Shown: piece by piece, positions 42,881 through 51,640 of the stretch
Layout of the letters: each line of letters opens with the position of its first letter
Numbering within the stretch: position 1 is the first letter of the stretch
Assembly (NCBI RefSeq): GCF_901875635.1
Contig: NZ_CABFMN010000087.1
Location: 7,666 to 71,665, forward strand
Length of the DNA stretch: 64,000 nucleotides
From: Xylophilus ampelinus
Lineage (GTDB): Bacteria; Pseudomonadota; Gammaproteobacteria; Burkholderiales; Burkholderiaceae_C
Direction of reading: 5' to 3'
Notes under the pieces: generated by a model
What the model was told of the DNA's origin: nothing
Database searches by the model: none
What the model saw: only the letters and a program-made list of their open reading frames with translations
Made by a program: the position numbers and the translations under genes

Positions 42881-45388
42881 ATGCAGTTCCTGTCCCGCTC
42901 CGAAGCCACCCTGCGCCGCGAGGTCAGCGGCGCGGCCATGATTCCGGTGGTCGCACACGTCGACGAACACGTTGCGCGCACCCGCGCGGGGGACTACGTC
43001 CAGACCTTGCGTCTGTCCGGTGCGAGCTTCGAGAGCGCAGACGACGACGACATCAACAGCTGGCACGAGCGCCTGAACGTCACCTACCGTAACATCGGCT
43101 CGCCCAATATCGCCATCTGGACGCACGTGGTGCGGCGGCGGGAAACCGGATACCCCGCAGGGCGGACGGTGGCGGGCTTCGCCGACGAGGTGGAGCGTCG
43201 GTACCGCCAGAAGATGGCTGACGAACGGCTCATGGTCAATGAGCTCTACCTCTCGGTGGTCTACCGCCCGCAGCCCACACGGCTTGGCAACGCCGCGCTG
43301 CGGATCCTCAAGCGCACCGACGCTGAAGGTGCCCGGACAGAACTGCGCGACTCGCTGGATGCCTGCGCGAAGCTGCGTCAGGAGCTCCTTGCCTCCCTGG
43401 AACGCTACGACCCCGAGCCGCTCGGCGTCTACCGGATCGACGGGGTCGATGTCCTCTTCTCCTCGCTCGCGGAGTTCCATGGCCTCTTGATCAACGGGGA
43501 GTGGCAGCGCATGCCCCTGCCACGCTCACCCCTGAACGAGGTGCTGGCCACGAGCCGCCCTTTCTTCGGCAACGAGGCGATGGAGTACCGCACCGGCACT
43601 CAGACCCGGATCGGAGCGTTCCTGGGCATCAAGGAATACCCCACGCCCACGGCGCCGGGGATGTTCGGCGCGCTCCTGACGGCGCCCTTCCCCTTCGTGC
43701 TGACCCAAAGCTTCACGTTCCTGGCCAAGGGCACGGCCACCGACATGATGAGCCGTCAGCACAACCGGATGGCCTCCTCGGGCGACCTGGCCGTCTCCCA
43801 GGCCGACGAACTGCGCGACGCCCTGGACGACCTCATGAGCAACCGGTTTGTCGTCGGCGATCACCACTTCACGCTCCACGTCTTGGCCGACACCTATGAC
43901 GGCGTGAGCGAGGCCGAGGGGCGCCCCCGCCTCAAGCAGCTCAACGACAACGTGGCGCGGGCCCGCTACCTGCTCGGCGACACCGGCATGGTGGTCGCCC
44001 GGGAGGATCTGGCGATGGAAGCCGCGTTCTGGGCGCAGCTGCCGGGCAATTTCGGGTACCGCACGCGCAAGGCGCCGATCACGAGCCGCAACTTCGCGGC
44101 CATGTCCCCCTTCCACAACTTCCCGACGGGCCGGGCCACGGGCAACTACTGGGGCGACGCCTTGACGATGTTCATGACGCGTGCGGGGTCGCCCTACTAC
44201 TTCTCCCTGCACGCCAGTGACCCGCGAAGCCCGGACGGCGGCAGCCGGCGGGATGTCGGCCACGTCACCGGGGTCGGCCCCGTGGGGACCGGCAAGACGA
44301 CATTCCTGGGCTTTTGCATGATCGCGATCTGCAACCGCCTGGATGCCACGCAGGTCGTCTTCGACAAGGACGAGGGCCTCCACATCCTTGTTCGCGCCCT
44401 CGGCGGCCAGTACTTGCCGCTCAAGAACGGTGTACCCACCGGCTGCAATCCCCTGCAACTCGACGCCGGCGTCTCCGACAACGTCGAATTCATGCGCCAC
44501 TGGCTGCGCCGGCTGGTGCTGCGATCGCCCTCCGAGCCGCTGACGGTGCAACAAGAGGATGACCTCGACCAGGCGCTGCGCGGCACGCTCAAGCTCGAAC
44601 TGCCCTTCCGGCGACTCTCCCGGTTGATTGCCTTCCTGGACATCACCGACCCGGAGGGCATGTACGCCCGGCTGCGCAAATGGTGCGCGTCCGAGGATGG
44701 CGACTACGCCTGGGTGTTCGACAACGACCACGACGAGATCGCGCCCGTCCTGGCGCAGAACAGCCTCGTTGGCTTCGACGTCACCGATTTCCTCGACAAC
44801 GAGGTGGTGCGGGCGCCGTTGACCATGTACCTGTTCCACCTCGTGAATCGAATGGTCGACGGTCGGCCGCTCGTGTGCTGGATGGACGAATTCGCCAAGC
44901 TGCTGAGCGATCCAGCTTTCGCCCGCTTCGCCAAGAACGGTCTGGAGACCTGGCGCAAGAAGAACGCCAACCTGGCCACCTTCACCCAGAGCACCAGCCA
45001 CGTCCTGGACTCGAGCATCGCACGGGCCATCATCGAGCAGACGCCGACCAAGATCCTCTTCCCGAACCCGGACGCCGACTACGGCGAGTACACCGAGGGG
45101 TTCAACCTGACCGACCGTGAGTTCGCGCTCATCAAGCAGGAGTTGGAGCCAGGCTCCCGCCAGTGCCTGATCAAGCAGAACCACGTGAGCGTCGTCGCGC
45201 AGCTCGATCTCAAGGGTTTCGATGACGCCTTGCACGTGATCTCGGGCCGCACCGGCAACGTCCGGCTCATGCGCGATCTCATGGAGACGCACGGGTCAGA
45301 GCCCGGCCAATGGCTCGAACCATTCCGCGAAGCCCTTTCCGGCGCATCGCGCCGGCCCATTTCAACCCCTGAGGTGAACCATGCGTAA
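42881..45388 (+). CDS. virB4: VirB4-type transfer ATPase
   Basis: The 835-residue protein has the CagE/TrbE/VirB N-terminal domain and an ATPase domain with Walker A GPVGTGKTT near 467-475 and Walker B LVCWMDEFAKLL near 662-673. The late motif TPTKILFPNPDADYGEYTEGFNLT is characteristic of VirB4. It powers pilus assembly and substrate transfer. Its stop overlaps virB5 by 8 bp. Length and sequence are normal. Confidence 0.93.
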   Translation: MQFLSRSEATLRREVSGAAMIPVVAHVDEHVARTRAGDYVQTLRLSGASFESADDDDINSWHERLNVTYRNIGSPNIAIWTHVVRRRETGYPAGRTVAGFADEVERRYRQKMADERLMVNELYLSVVYRPQPTRLGNAALRILKRTDAEGARTELRDSLDACAKLRQELLASLERYDPEPLGVYRIDGVDVLFSSLAEFHGLLINGEWQRMPLPRSPLNEVLATSRPFFGNEAMEYRTGTQTRIGAFLGIKEYPTPTAPGMFGALLTAPFPFVLTQSFTFLAKGTATDMMSRQHNRMASSGDLAVSQADELRDALDDLMSNRFVVGDHHFTLHVLADTYDGVSEAEGRPRLKQLNDNVARARYLLGDTGMVVAREDLAMEAAFWAQLPGNFGYRTRKAPITSRNFAAMSPFHNFPTGRATGNYWGDALTMFMTRAGSPYYFSLHASDPRSPDGGSRRDVGHVTGVGPVGTGKTTFLGFCMIAICNRLDATQVVFDKDEGLHILVRALGGQYLPLKNGVPTGCNPLQLDAGVSDNVEFMRHWLRRLVLRSPSEPLTVQQEDDLDQALRGTLKLELPFRRLSRLIAFLDITDPEGMYARLRKWCASEDGDYAWVFDNDHDEIAPVLAQNSLVGFDVTDFLDNEVVRAPLTMYLFHLVNRMVDGRPLVCWMDEFAKLLSDPAFARFAKNGLETWRKKNANLATFTQSTSHVLDSSIARAIIEQTPTKILFPNPDADYGEYTEGFNLTDREFALIKQELEPGSRQCLIKQNHVSVVAQLDLKGFDDALHVISGRTGNVRLMRDLMETHGSEPGQWLEPFREALSGASRRPISTPEVNHA

Positions 45389-46115
45389 GCAGTTCCTTGC
45401 GATTTTCCTCGCCGCGTCCGCCCTCCTCGCACCGCTCCACGCGAAAGCAGGCATTCCGGTCATCGACGTCACGGCGGTTGCCAACCTGATCCAGCAGGTC
45501 ATGTACTGGCAGCAGCAGATCTCTGCCATGCAAAAGCAGTTCGACCAGCTCAAGGCGTCCAAGGAACAGCTGCAGCAGACCTACAGCTCGATGACCGGCA
45601 CGCGCGGCATGGATCAACTCCTGCCGATGTCCAACATGGACCGGAACTACCTGCCTCAGAACTACAACGACCTGATGAGCGTAGTCAAAGGCTCGACTTC
45701 AGGCTACTCGGGCCTGTCCGGCCAGGTGCAGTCGATCATGGATGCCAACAACATCCTTTCCACAACACAGATGGATGCGTTGAGCCCAGATCTGCGACAG
45801 ATGGTCGACAAGGGACGGCAGGCATCAGCCATGCTCAACGGCCTCACGCGCAATGCGTACGAGAACACGAGCGGTAGGTTCTCCGCGCTGCAGCAGCTGA
45901 TTGGTGCCATCGGGCGCACCAACGATCCGAAGGCCATCCAAGAGTTGCAAGCGCGCATCCAGGCCGAGCAGAACATGCTCACCAACGAACAGACAAAGCT
46001 TCAGAGCCTGTATCAGATCGCCCAGTCCGAGGAGATGACCCGCAGGCAACGGATGCGTGAGCAATCCGCCTCGGACATCGGCACGGTGAAATCCCTGCCC
46101 TCAATCAACTACTAG
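45381..46115 (+). CDS. virB5: VirB5-type minor pilin
   Basis: The 244-residue protein has a signal peptide ending LHAKAG and long helical regions (NLIQQVMYWQQQISAMQKQFDQLKASKEQLQQTYSSMTGTRGM; QARIQAEQNMLTNEQTKLQSLYQIAQ) typical of VirB5/TrbJ proteins. It sits between virB4 and the small membrane protein before virB6. VirB5 is found at the pilus tip and affects host contact. Confidence 0.85.
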   Translation: MRKQFLAIFLAASALLAPLHAKAGIPVIDVTAVANLIQQVMYWQQQISAMQKQFDQLKASKEQLQQTYSSMTGTRGMDQLLPMSNMDRNYLPQNYNDLMSVVKGSTSGYSGLSGQVQSIMDANNILSTTQMDALSPDLRQMVDKGRQASAMLNGLTRNAYENTSGRFSALQQLIGAIGRTNDPKAIQELQARIQAEQNMLTNEQTKLQSLYQIAQSEEMTRRQRMREQSASDIGTVKSLPSINY

Positions 46116-46126
46116 CCAGCGAACTG

Positions 46127-46369
46127 ATGACCAAGATCTCCTGGACTCTTGTGGCGCTCGTAGTTGCCGCTGCAGGCGGCGGCGGGGCCGTGTACGTCCT
46201 CAACCATCGGACTGAGGAGCCCAGCGCCGCCGCTGCGCCCCCCGCTCCTCCCTCGCCTTCAATCGCATCACCGGCGCCGCCCGTTGACAAGACTGACGAG
46301 AAGCTCGACGGCATCGGGAGCACGCGATCGCTCAAGCCGGTTCAGATCCCGCAAGGGCCGGTGCGCTAG
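46127..46369 (+). CDS. Small membrane-anchored protein between virB5 and virB6
   Basis: The 80-residue product has an N-terminal membrane helix (TLVALVVAAAGGGGAVYVL), a Pro/Ala/Ser linker and a conserved-looking end EKLDGIGSTRSLKPVQIP. It has no lipobox. The C-terminal motif recurs in the product of the gene at 61404 (KLDGIGSARELPRV), next to the mobilisation genes. In other systems a gene at this place often encodes an entry-exclusion protein, but that is only an analogy. Confidence 0.55.
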   Translation: MTKISWTLVALVVAAAGGGGAVYVLNHRTEEPSAAAAPPAPPSPSIASPAPPVDKTDEKLDGIGSTRSLKPVQIPQGPVR

Positions 46370-46378
46370 GAATGCCAC

Positions 46379-47434
46379 ATGGGATTCTTTGCTCAGTTCT
46401 TCGCTTGGCTTGATGGGCAACTGGCCAGCTACGTCAGTTCGCACACCAGCCAGGTCGCGTCTGCGATCGAACCGGCGGCGGTCACCCTCGCCACGATTTA
46501 CGTGATGCTGTGGGGATACATGAGCATGACTGGCCGAATTCAGGAGCCGATCTGGGAAGGCATCAAGCGCGTCCTCACGATCGCAATCATCCTCGGCGTT
46601 GGACTTCGACTGTGGGCGTACAACGAAGTAATCGCCGACACTTTCTTCAAAGCACCCCAACAACTCGCCCAGACCATTGTTGGTTCGTCAACTGTCGTTG
46701 GCGTCATCGATCAGGTCTGGCTGGACGGTGCGTCCGTGGCCGAGCGGCTGCTAAGAAAGGGAAGCATTCTTGACAGTGACTTCGCCTTCTATGCAGCCGG
46801 GTTTCTCGTCTACATCCTGGTTGGCCTGTCGGTCGTCGTCACGGCGTTCTTGCTTGGCCTCTCCAAGGTTGCGATTGCTGTTCTGCTGGCGCTTGGCCCA
46901 GTGTTCATCATTCTTCTGTTTTTTGAGTCAACCCGACGATTCTTTGAGGCCTGGACCGCTCAACTAGCCAACTACGCGCTGATCGGCGTTCTCACGACGC
47001 TGACTGCATCTCTGCTGCTGAACATCGTCAAAGCGTATGCGGCGAACGCCGCTGCCACAGGTGCAGGCATCACGATCGCCGAGAGCGTCCGAGTCTGCTT
47101 GGCATCTGCGCTCGTCTTTCTGGTCATGCGCCAGGTCATGCCGATTGCCGCCGGGCTCGCAAGCGGCGTCGCACTGAGCAGCTACGGGGTTGTAAGCAGT
47201 GGTATCCGTTGGGGCCTTGGCGGTGCCAAGCGGTCGACCTATGAATTTGGCCGCGGTGTCATCGACGGCGCCCGCCGTGAACCTGGAAGTCGCTGGGATT
47301 CCTTCCGACGCCTAGCGGGCAACCGCCTCGGCTCAGGCCTTTCGTCGGCCTCCAGAGCAGTGGCGCCATCGCGGCGCGGAGGGACCGTCATCCCTCGTGA
47401 ACAGGTGATGCCGAACCCAGCGCACCGCCAATGA
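46379..47434 (+). CDS. virB6: VirB6-type polytopic membrane protein
   Basis: The 351-residue protein has five or more hydrophobic helices (ATIYVMLWGYMSMTG, VLTIAIILGVGLRLW, AGFLVYILVGLSVVVTAFLLGLSKVAIAVLLALGPVFIILLFF, YALIGVLTTLTASLLLNIV) and the central TrbL/VirB6 signature. A basic soluble tail of about 90 residues is at the C terminus. It forms part of the inner-membrane channel. Its stop overlaps the small virB7-like gene by 4 bp. Confidence 0.88.
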   Translation: MGFFAQFFAWLDGQLASYVSSHTSQVASAIEPAAVTLATIYVMLWGYMSMTGRIQEPIWEGIKRVLTIAIILGVGLRLWAYNEVIADTFFKAPQQLAQTIVGSSTVVGVIDQVWLDGASVAERLLRKGSILDSDFAFYAAGFLVYILVGLSVVVTAFLLGLSKVAIAVLLALGPVFIILLFFESTRRFFEAWTAQLANYALIGVLTTLTASLLLNIVKAYAANAAATGAGITIAESVRVCLASALVFLVMRQVMPIAAGLASGVALSSYGVVSSGIRWGLGGAKRSTYEFGRGVIDGARREPGSRWDSFRRLAGNRLGSGLSSASRAVAPSRRGGTVIPREQVMPNPAHRQ

Positions 47435-47577
47435 GCGCAGACACAATGAAATCCCTCCTAGCTGCATCCGTTCTTGCACTCCTCGCCGCCTGCGGCACGC
47501 GCCCACCGCTGCCCCCCGAGTGCCAGGGCGAACTCACGCCGATCAACGGCACCTCGACGTCCGGAGCACCCCCATGA
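47431..47577 (+). CDS. virB7: VirB7-type small lipoprotein
   Basis: A 48-codon frame starts at the ATG overlapping the virB6 stop (ATGA) and ends in the ATGA overlap with virB8. The product has a lipoprotein signal, KSLLAASVLALLAAC, followed by GTRPPLPPECQGELTPIN, so it is a short outer-membrane lipoprotein as expected for VirB7, which stabilises VirB9. An internal ATG at 47446 is an alternative start. Position, overlaps and lipobox make the call firm despite its size. Confidence 0.8.
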   Translation: MSADTMKSLLAASVLALLAACGTRPPLPPECQGELTPINGTSTSGAPP

Positions 47578-48305
47578 AGCGCGATCCGGCGCTTGAAAAC
47601 TACCTCGCTCAGGCGCAGAGCTGGGAGCTTGACCGCGCGAAGCGCTCGGAGCGATCCGCCAAGGTCGCCTGGGGCGTGGCGAGCGCGGCCACGCTCATCG
47701 CCCTGCTTTCCGTCGGGGCCGTGGCCGGCCTCACGCCACTGAAGCAACCCGTGCCCGTCGTCATTCGGGTCGACAGCAGCAGCGGGATCGTCGACGTCGT
47801 CCCGCGTTACGAAGGCACGACCGATGTGGAGCAGATCGTCACCCGCAACCTCCTGCAGAACTACGTCATCTCGCGTGAGCGCTACTTCTACGGCACGGCT
47901 GAGCCCGACTACGAGCTCGTCGCGTCCCAGAACTCGCCCAAGCTGAACCAGGACTGGGCCGCCCTGTGGGCTGCCAACAATCCGCAATCGCCGCTGAACG
48001 TCTACAAGGACGGCACCGCCATCCGGACGCAGGTTCGGTCCGTGACCTTCCTCAAGCTCGAGAGCGGCAAGGACAAACTCGCCCAGGTCCGCTTCACACG
48101 CTACGCCCGGCCGGGCGGCACGGGCGACGAGCAGGCCACGCACTGGGTGTCCACGATCGAGTTTGCCTACGTGGCGCCGTCCAAGGACGAGAAGTGGCGC
48201 TCGCTCAATCCCCTGGGGTTCCGCGTGGTCGAGTACCGGCGCGAGCCTGAGACGGTGTCCTCCAGCACCGCGCCGACGCCTGGCGCAAAGCAGGACGTCC
48301 GATGA
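47574..48305 (+). CDS. virB8: VirB8-type assembly factor
   Basis: The 243-residue protein starts at 47574, overlapping virB7 by 4 bp. It has a cytoplasmic N terminus, one membrane helix (VAWGVASAATLIALLSVGAVAGL, about 33-55) and a periplasmic NTF2-like domain with the family motif YVISRERYFYGTAEPDY. It nucleates the secretion channel. It overlaps virB9 by 4 bp. Confidence 0.9.
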   Translation: MKRDPALENYLAQAQSWELDRAKRSERSAKVAWGVASAATLIALLSVGAVAGLTPLKQPVPVVIRVDSSSGIVDVVPRYEGTTDVEQIVTRNLLQNYVISRERYFYGTAEPDYELVASQNSPKLNQDWAALWAANNPQSPLNVYKDGTAIRTQVRSVTFLKLESGKDKLAQVRFTRYARPGGTGDEQATHWVSTIEFAYVAPSKDEKWRSLNPLGFRVVEYRREPETVSSSTAPTPGAKQDVR

Positions 48306-49141
48306 GGCTGATGGATGTCATCGCGCGCGGGATGATCGCGACGGCGTTGACCGGCTGTCTCTGGGTGATCGCGCCGGCGGCCATGGCCGCGACCATCCCG
48401 CCGACGGGCAAGGTCGACGCGCGCGTGCGAGTGGTGAACTACAACCCTGAGGACGTGGTCACCCTCCAGGGCTACGTCGGCTACCAGATCCATCTGCAGT
48501 TCGCCGAGGGAGAGGAGTTCGTGAACCTCGGATCGGGCGACAACGCGGCTTTCGACGTGGGTGCAGAGCGCAACCACTTCTTCATCAAACCCAAGGAAGC
48601 ACGCGCCTCCACCAACCTCACGGTACTCACCAACCGGCGGGCCTACCACTTCGACTACACGGTCTCCGCCAACGCGCCCAAGGGTGCCGCGGCCAGGCGG
48701 ATGGTGTACTCCATCCGCTTTGCCTATCCCGAAGAGGAAGCCCGGGCGCTGGCAGCGGACACCGAGCGCCGCCGCGCCGAATCGCGGATGAATCAGGCGT
48801 CGGACCGGCCGCGCAACATCAACTACTGGTTCTGCGGCAGCGACTCGCTCAAGCCCATGAGCGCATACGACGACGGGGTGCAGACCCGGCTGCGCTTCCA
48901 GGCGCGCTCGGAGTTCCCCGCGATGTTCGTCCAGAACGACGACGGCTCCGAGTCGCTGCTCAACTTCAACGTCGAGGCTGACGAGGTCGTGATCCATCGC
49001 GTCGCGCGTCGCCTCGTCCTTCGCCGCGGCCAGCTGGTCGGGTGTGTCGTCAACCAGTCGTTTGCCGGCGGTGGCGCCCGGACACCCACCAACACCAATG
49101 CGCCCGGCGTGCACCGCACCACGGCGGGAGAAGCACCATGA
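48302..49141 (+). CDS. virB9: VirB9-type outer-membrane complex protein
   Basis: This 279-residue protein has a signal sequence (cleavage near PAAMA) and the VirB9/CagX domain, with the motifs VTLQGYVGYQIHLQFAEGEEF, HFFIKPKEARASTNLTVLTNRRAYHFDY and, near the C terminus, RLVLRRGQLVGCVVNQSF. The cysteine in the last motif could pair with VirB7. It forms the core complex with VirB7 and VirB10 and overlaps both neighbouring genes by 4 bp. Confidence 0.92.
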   Translation: MRLMDVIARGMIATALTGCLWVIAPAAMAATIPPTGKVDARVRVVNYNPEDVVTLQGYVGYQIHLQFAEGEEFVNLGSGDNAAFDVGAERNHFFIKPKEARASTNLTVLTNRRAYHFDYTVSANAPKGAAARRMVYSIRFAYPEEEARALAADTERRRAESRMNQASDRPRNINYWFCGSDSLKPMSAYDDGVQTRLRFQARSEFPAMFVQNDDGSESLLNFNVEADEVVIHRVARRLVLRRGQLVGCVVNQSFAGGGARTPTNTNAPGVHRTTAGEAP

Positions 49142-50526
49142 CAGGGTTCAACCGCGGCCGGCTCGAACAGGATGACCGCCTGACTGGGACATCGGCCGAC
49201 GACCCAGCCCGCAGGGCTGAAGCGGACGGGCGCGTGGACCTGGACACCGGCGAGATCCTCCCATCCGGCCAGCAGGCCCGTGCCGAATCGACCAGCCGCG
49301 GCCCGGCCCGCGACTCCGGGACGTCAACGGTACAGGGCGAGCGTGCCATCCCCTCCGTCAACCGCGAACGCTCGATCCAGTCCCGCGTGAGCGGCGGCCT
49401 GGCGCTGGCCACCATGGTGCTGCTCGGCGCCGGGTTCCTGTTCTGGTACTACAACACCCAGTACGGTAAGACCCGGGATGCCGAGGAGGCCGCGCGCAAG
49501 GCGGCCGCAGCCCGCGCCGGCGGTGAGATGAAGGTTCCGCCTCTGGGACGGATCGACCCACCCAAGCCTCCAGAGCCACCAACCGCCGCGGCAGCGGGCG
49601 CCCCAGCTGCGCCACCCGCGCCCACCGCCGCAACGCCCGGCGGGCCGCCGCAGAAGACACCCGAACAGCTGGCATTGGAACGGCAGCTTGGTACACCGGT
49701 CCTGCGCCGAGGGCAGTCCCTCGCAGGGGGATCCACGCCGTTCGGTGGTGCGGATGCCATGCCCGGCGGGATCGGAAGCGTAGGCGGCCCTCGCCAGCCG
49801 GGAATACCCAACGTCGCGCAGCTGATCGGTGCCATGCAGGGCACGCCTGCCGGTGCCACCTCAGGCGCCAGCACTCTGGCCGCGAACCTCACGCCGACGC
49901 CCACGCCGGCCGTCATGGCCCAGAAGCTGCCCACCCGTCGCATGCTCCTTCCCAAGGGGGCCTTCATCGATTGCACGCTGGAGACCGCCATTGACTCCAC
50001 GTATGAGGGCATGACGACCTGCATCGGCGCGAGCGACATCTACGGCGCTGACGGCAAGGTGGTCCTCCTGGAGCGCGGCACCAAATACGTGGGCGAGCAG
50101 AAGGGCTCTCCGCGGCAGGGCCAGGGCCGGGTGTTCGTCGCCTGGAACGAGGCCCGGACGCCTACGGGGGTTGTCGTGCAGCTTGCGTCCCCCGGCACCG
50201 ACGAGCTCGGTCGCAACGGGCTTCCCGGCTACGTCGACAACCACTTCTGGGATCGGTTCGGCGCAGCGCTCCTGATCTCGGTCGTCGACGGGGCGATGCA
50301 GGCGATCGCCGCGAACCAGCAAAGCAGCACGAGCGTGGGCAGCGGCGGCGGTGTGAGCTTTGGCGCCCAGGGCAGCCGCGAAGTGATGACCGAGGTCCTA
50401 CGCAACACCATCGCCATCCCGCCCACCGTCATCAAGAACCAGGGCGAGCGCATCCAGATCCTCGTGGCCCGCGACGTCGATTTCAGGAATGTCTATGCGG
50501 TTCGAGCCGATCCCGAATCTCCTTGA
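49138..50526 (+). CDS. virB10: VirB10-type core-complex protein
   Basis: I start at the ATG at 49138, which overlaps virB9. The 462-residue protein has a cytoplasmic N-terminal region, a membrane helix (ALATMVLLGAGFLFWYY, about 84-100), a Pro/Ala-rich periplasmic linker and the TrbI-like C-terminal domain (MLLPKGAFIDCTLETAIDSTYEGMTTC; GQGRVFVAWNEARTPTGVVVQL; VIKNQGERIQILVARDVDF). It spans both membranes and senses ATPase activity. It overlaps virB11 by 38 bp. Confidence 0.92.
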   Translation: MTGFNRGRLEQDDRLTGTSADDPARRAEADGRVDLDTGEILPSGQQARAESTSRGPARDSGTSTVQGERAIPSVNRERSIQSRVSGGLALATMVLLGAGFLFWYYNTQYGKTRDAEEAARKAAAARAGGEMKVPPLGRIDPPKPPEPPTAAAAGAPAAPPAPTAATPGGPPQKTPEQLALERQLGTPVLRRGQSLAGGSTPFGGADAMPGGIGSVGGPRQPGIPNVAQLIGAMQGTPAGATSGASTLAANLTPTPTPAVMAQKLPTRRMLLPKGAFIDCTLETAIDSTYEGMTTCIGASDIYGADGKVVLLERGTKYVGEQKGSPRQGQGRVFVAWNEARTPTGVVVQLASPGTDELGRNGLPGYVDNHFWDRFGAALLISVVDGAMQAIAANQQSSTSVGSGGGVSFGAQGSREVMTEVLRNTIAIPPTVIKNQGERIQILVARDVDFRNVYAVRADPESP

Positions 50527-51640
50527 CCGCGCGGGCGGCGAAGGAGCCGACAGCGGTGGAGCGTCTGCCGGCCCGCGTTCGAACGCCATCGAGAGGGCGC
50601 CCTCGTCGCTTTCGCTCTTCCTCGGGCCGCTCGCCCGCCTGCTGGAAGACCCCGAGGTGACTGAGATCTGCATCAACGAGCCGGGCACCGCCTTCGTCGA
50701 GCGGCAATCAGGCTGGTCGCGCGAAGACCTTCCGTTCGCCAGCTACGACTGGTGCCTCGCCATCGCCAAGCTGGTGGCGAATTTCACGCGTCAGCGCATC
50801 TCCACCAACGAGCCGCTGCTCTCGGCGACGTTGCCGGGTGGCGAGCGGATCCAGATCGTCCTGCCGCCCGCCACGCAGGAGCGCACCGTCTCCATCACGA
50901 TCCGGCGGCCCTCCAACGCGCTGTGGACGCTCGAAGAGTTGGACGCCAAGGGCATCTTCGGCCCGACGCGCAGCGTGCCGGCCCTGCCGAGCCACCAGGT
51001 GCAGGTCGAACACCTGTCGCCCGAAGACCGCGAGTTGACCGGCATGCTCGCGCGCCGGCAGTTCGCCGCCTTCCTGCGGCGCGCGGTCCTGCTGCGCAAG
51101 AACATCCTCTTCTCCGGCGCGACCGGCTCGGGCAAAACCACCGTCAGCAAAGCACTCATCCTGGAAGTGCCGGCCGAGGACCGCCTCATCACCATCGAGG
51201 ACGTCAAGGAGCTGTCGCTGCGCAACCAGCCCAACCACGTGCGCCTCTTCTACTCGCAGGGCGCTCAGGGCCAGGCCGAGGTCACCCCCGGCCAGTTGCT
51301 GGCCAGCGCCAAGCGTCAGCGGCCCGACCGGGTGTTCGTCTCGGAGCTGCGCACGGGGGACGAGGTCTACGACTACCTGGTCTCCGTCAACACCGGGCAC
51401 CCTGGCTCCATCACGAGCGTCCACGCGGACAGCGCCGAAATGGCCTTCGTCGCGTTGGCCCAGCTCATGAAACGCAGCCAGGCCGGCCAGGGCATGAGCA
51501 CACGCGAAGGCGTCGAGCTCGCGCAGATGAGCGTGGACATCGTCGTCCAGTGCGCGCGCGACCGCAGCAACGCCGGCAGCCCGCGCATCGTCCGAGAGAT
51601 CTGGTATGACCCTGGCACCAAGCAACGAGGGCTTTCCTAG
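50489..51640 (+). CDS. virB11: VirB11-type secretion ATPase
   Basis: The 383-residue protein is a hexameric traffic ATPase with a Walker A GATGSGKTT near 210-218, an Asp box in RLITIEDVKELSL, and VFVSELRTGDEVYDYLVSVNTGHPGSITSVHADS, which carries the Walker B and His box. The start at 50489 lies inside the virB10 end; an ATG at 50495 is an alternative. It works with VirB4 and VirD4, and its end overlaps virD4 by 35 bp. Confidence 0.93.
   Translation: MSMRFEPIPNLLDRAGGEGADSGGASAGPRSNAIERAPSSLSLFLGPLARLLEDPEVTEICINEPGTAFVERQSGWSREDLPFASYDWCLAIAKLVANFTRQRISTNEPLLSATLPGGERIQIVLPPATQERTVSITIRRPSNALWTLEELDAKGIFGPTRSVPALPSHQVQVEHLSPEDRELTGMLARRQFAAFLRRAVLLRKNILFSGATGSGKTTVSKALILEVPAEDRLITIEDVKELSLRNQPNHVRLFYSQGAQGQAEVTPGQLLASAKRQRPDRVFVSELRTGDEVYDYLVSVNTGHPGSITSVHADSAEMAFVALAQLMKRSQAGQGMSTREGVELAQMSVDIVVQCARDRSNAGSPRIVREIWYDPGTKQRGLS

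Noticed and set aside
43526..45292. 588-codon minus-strand frame opposite virB4
   Set aside because: VirB4 motifs are complete on the plus strand, and the gene fits the operon order.
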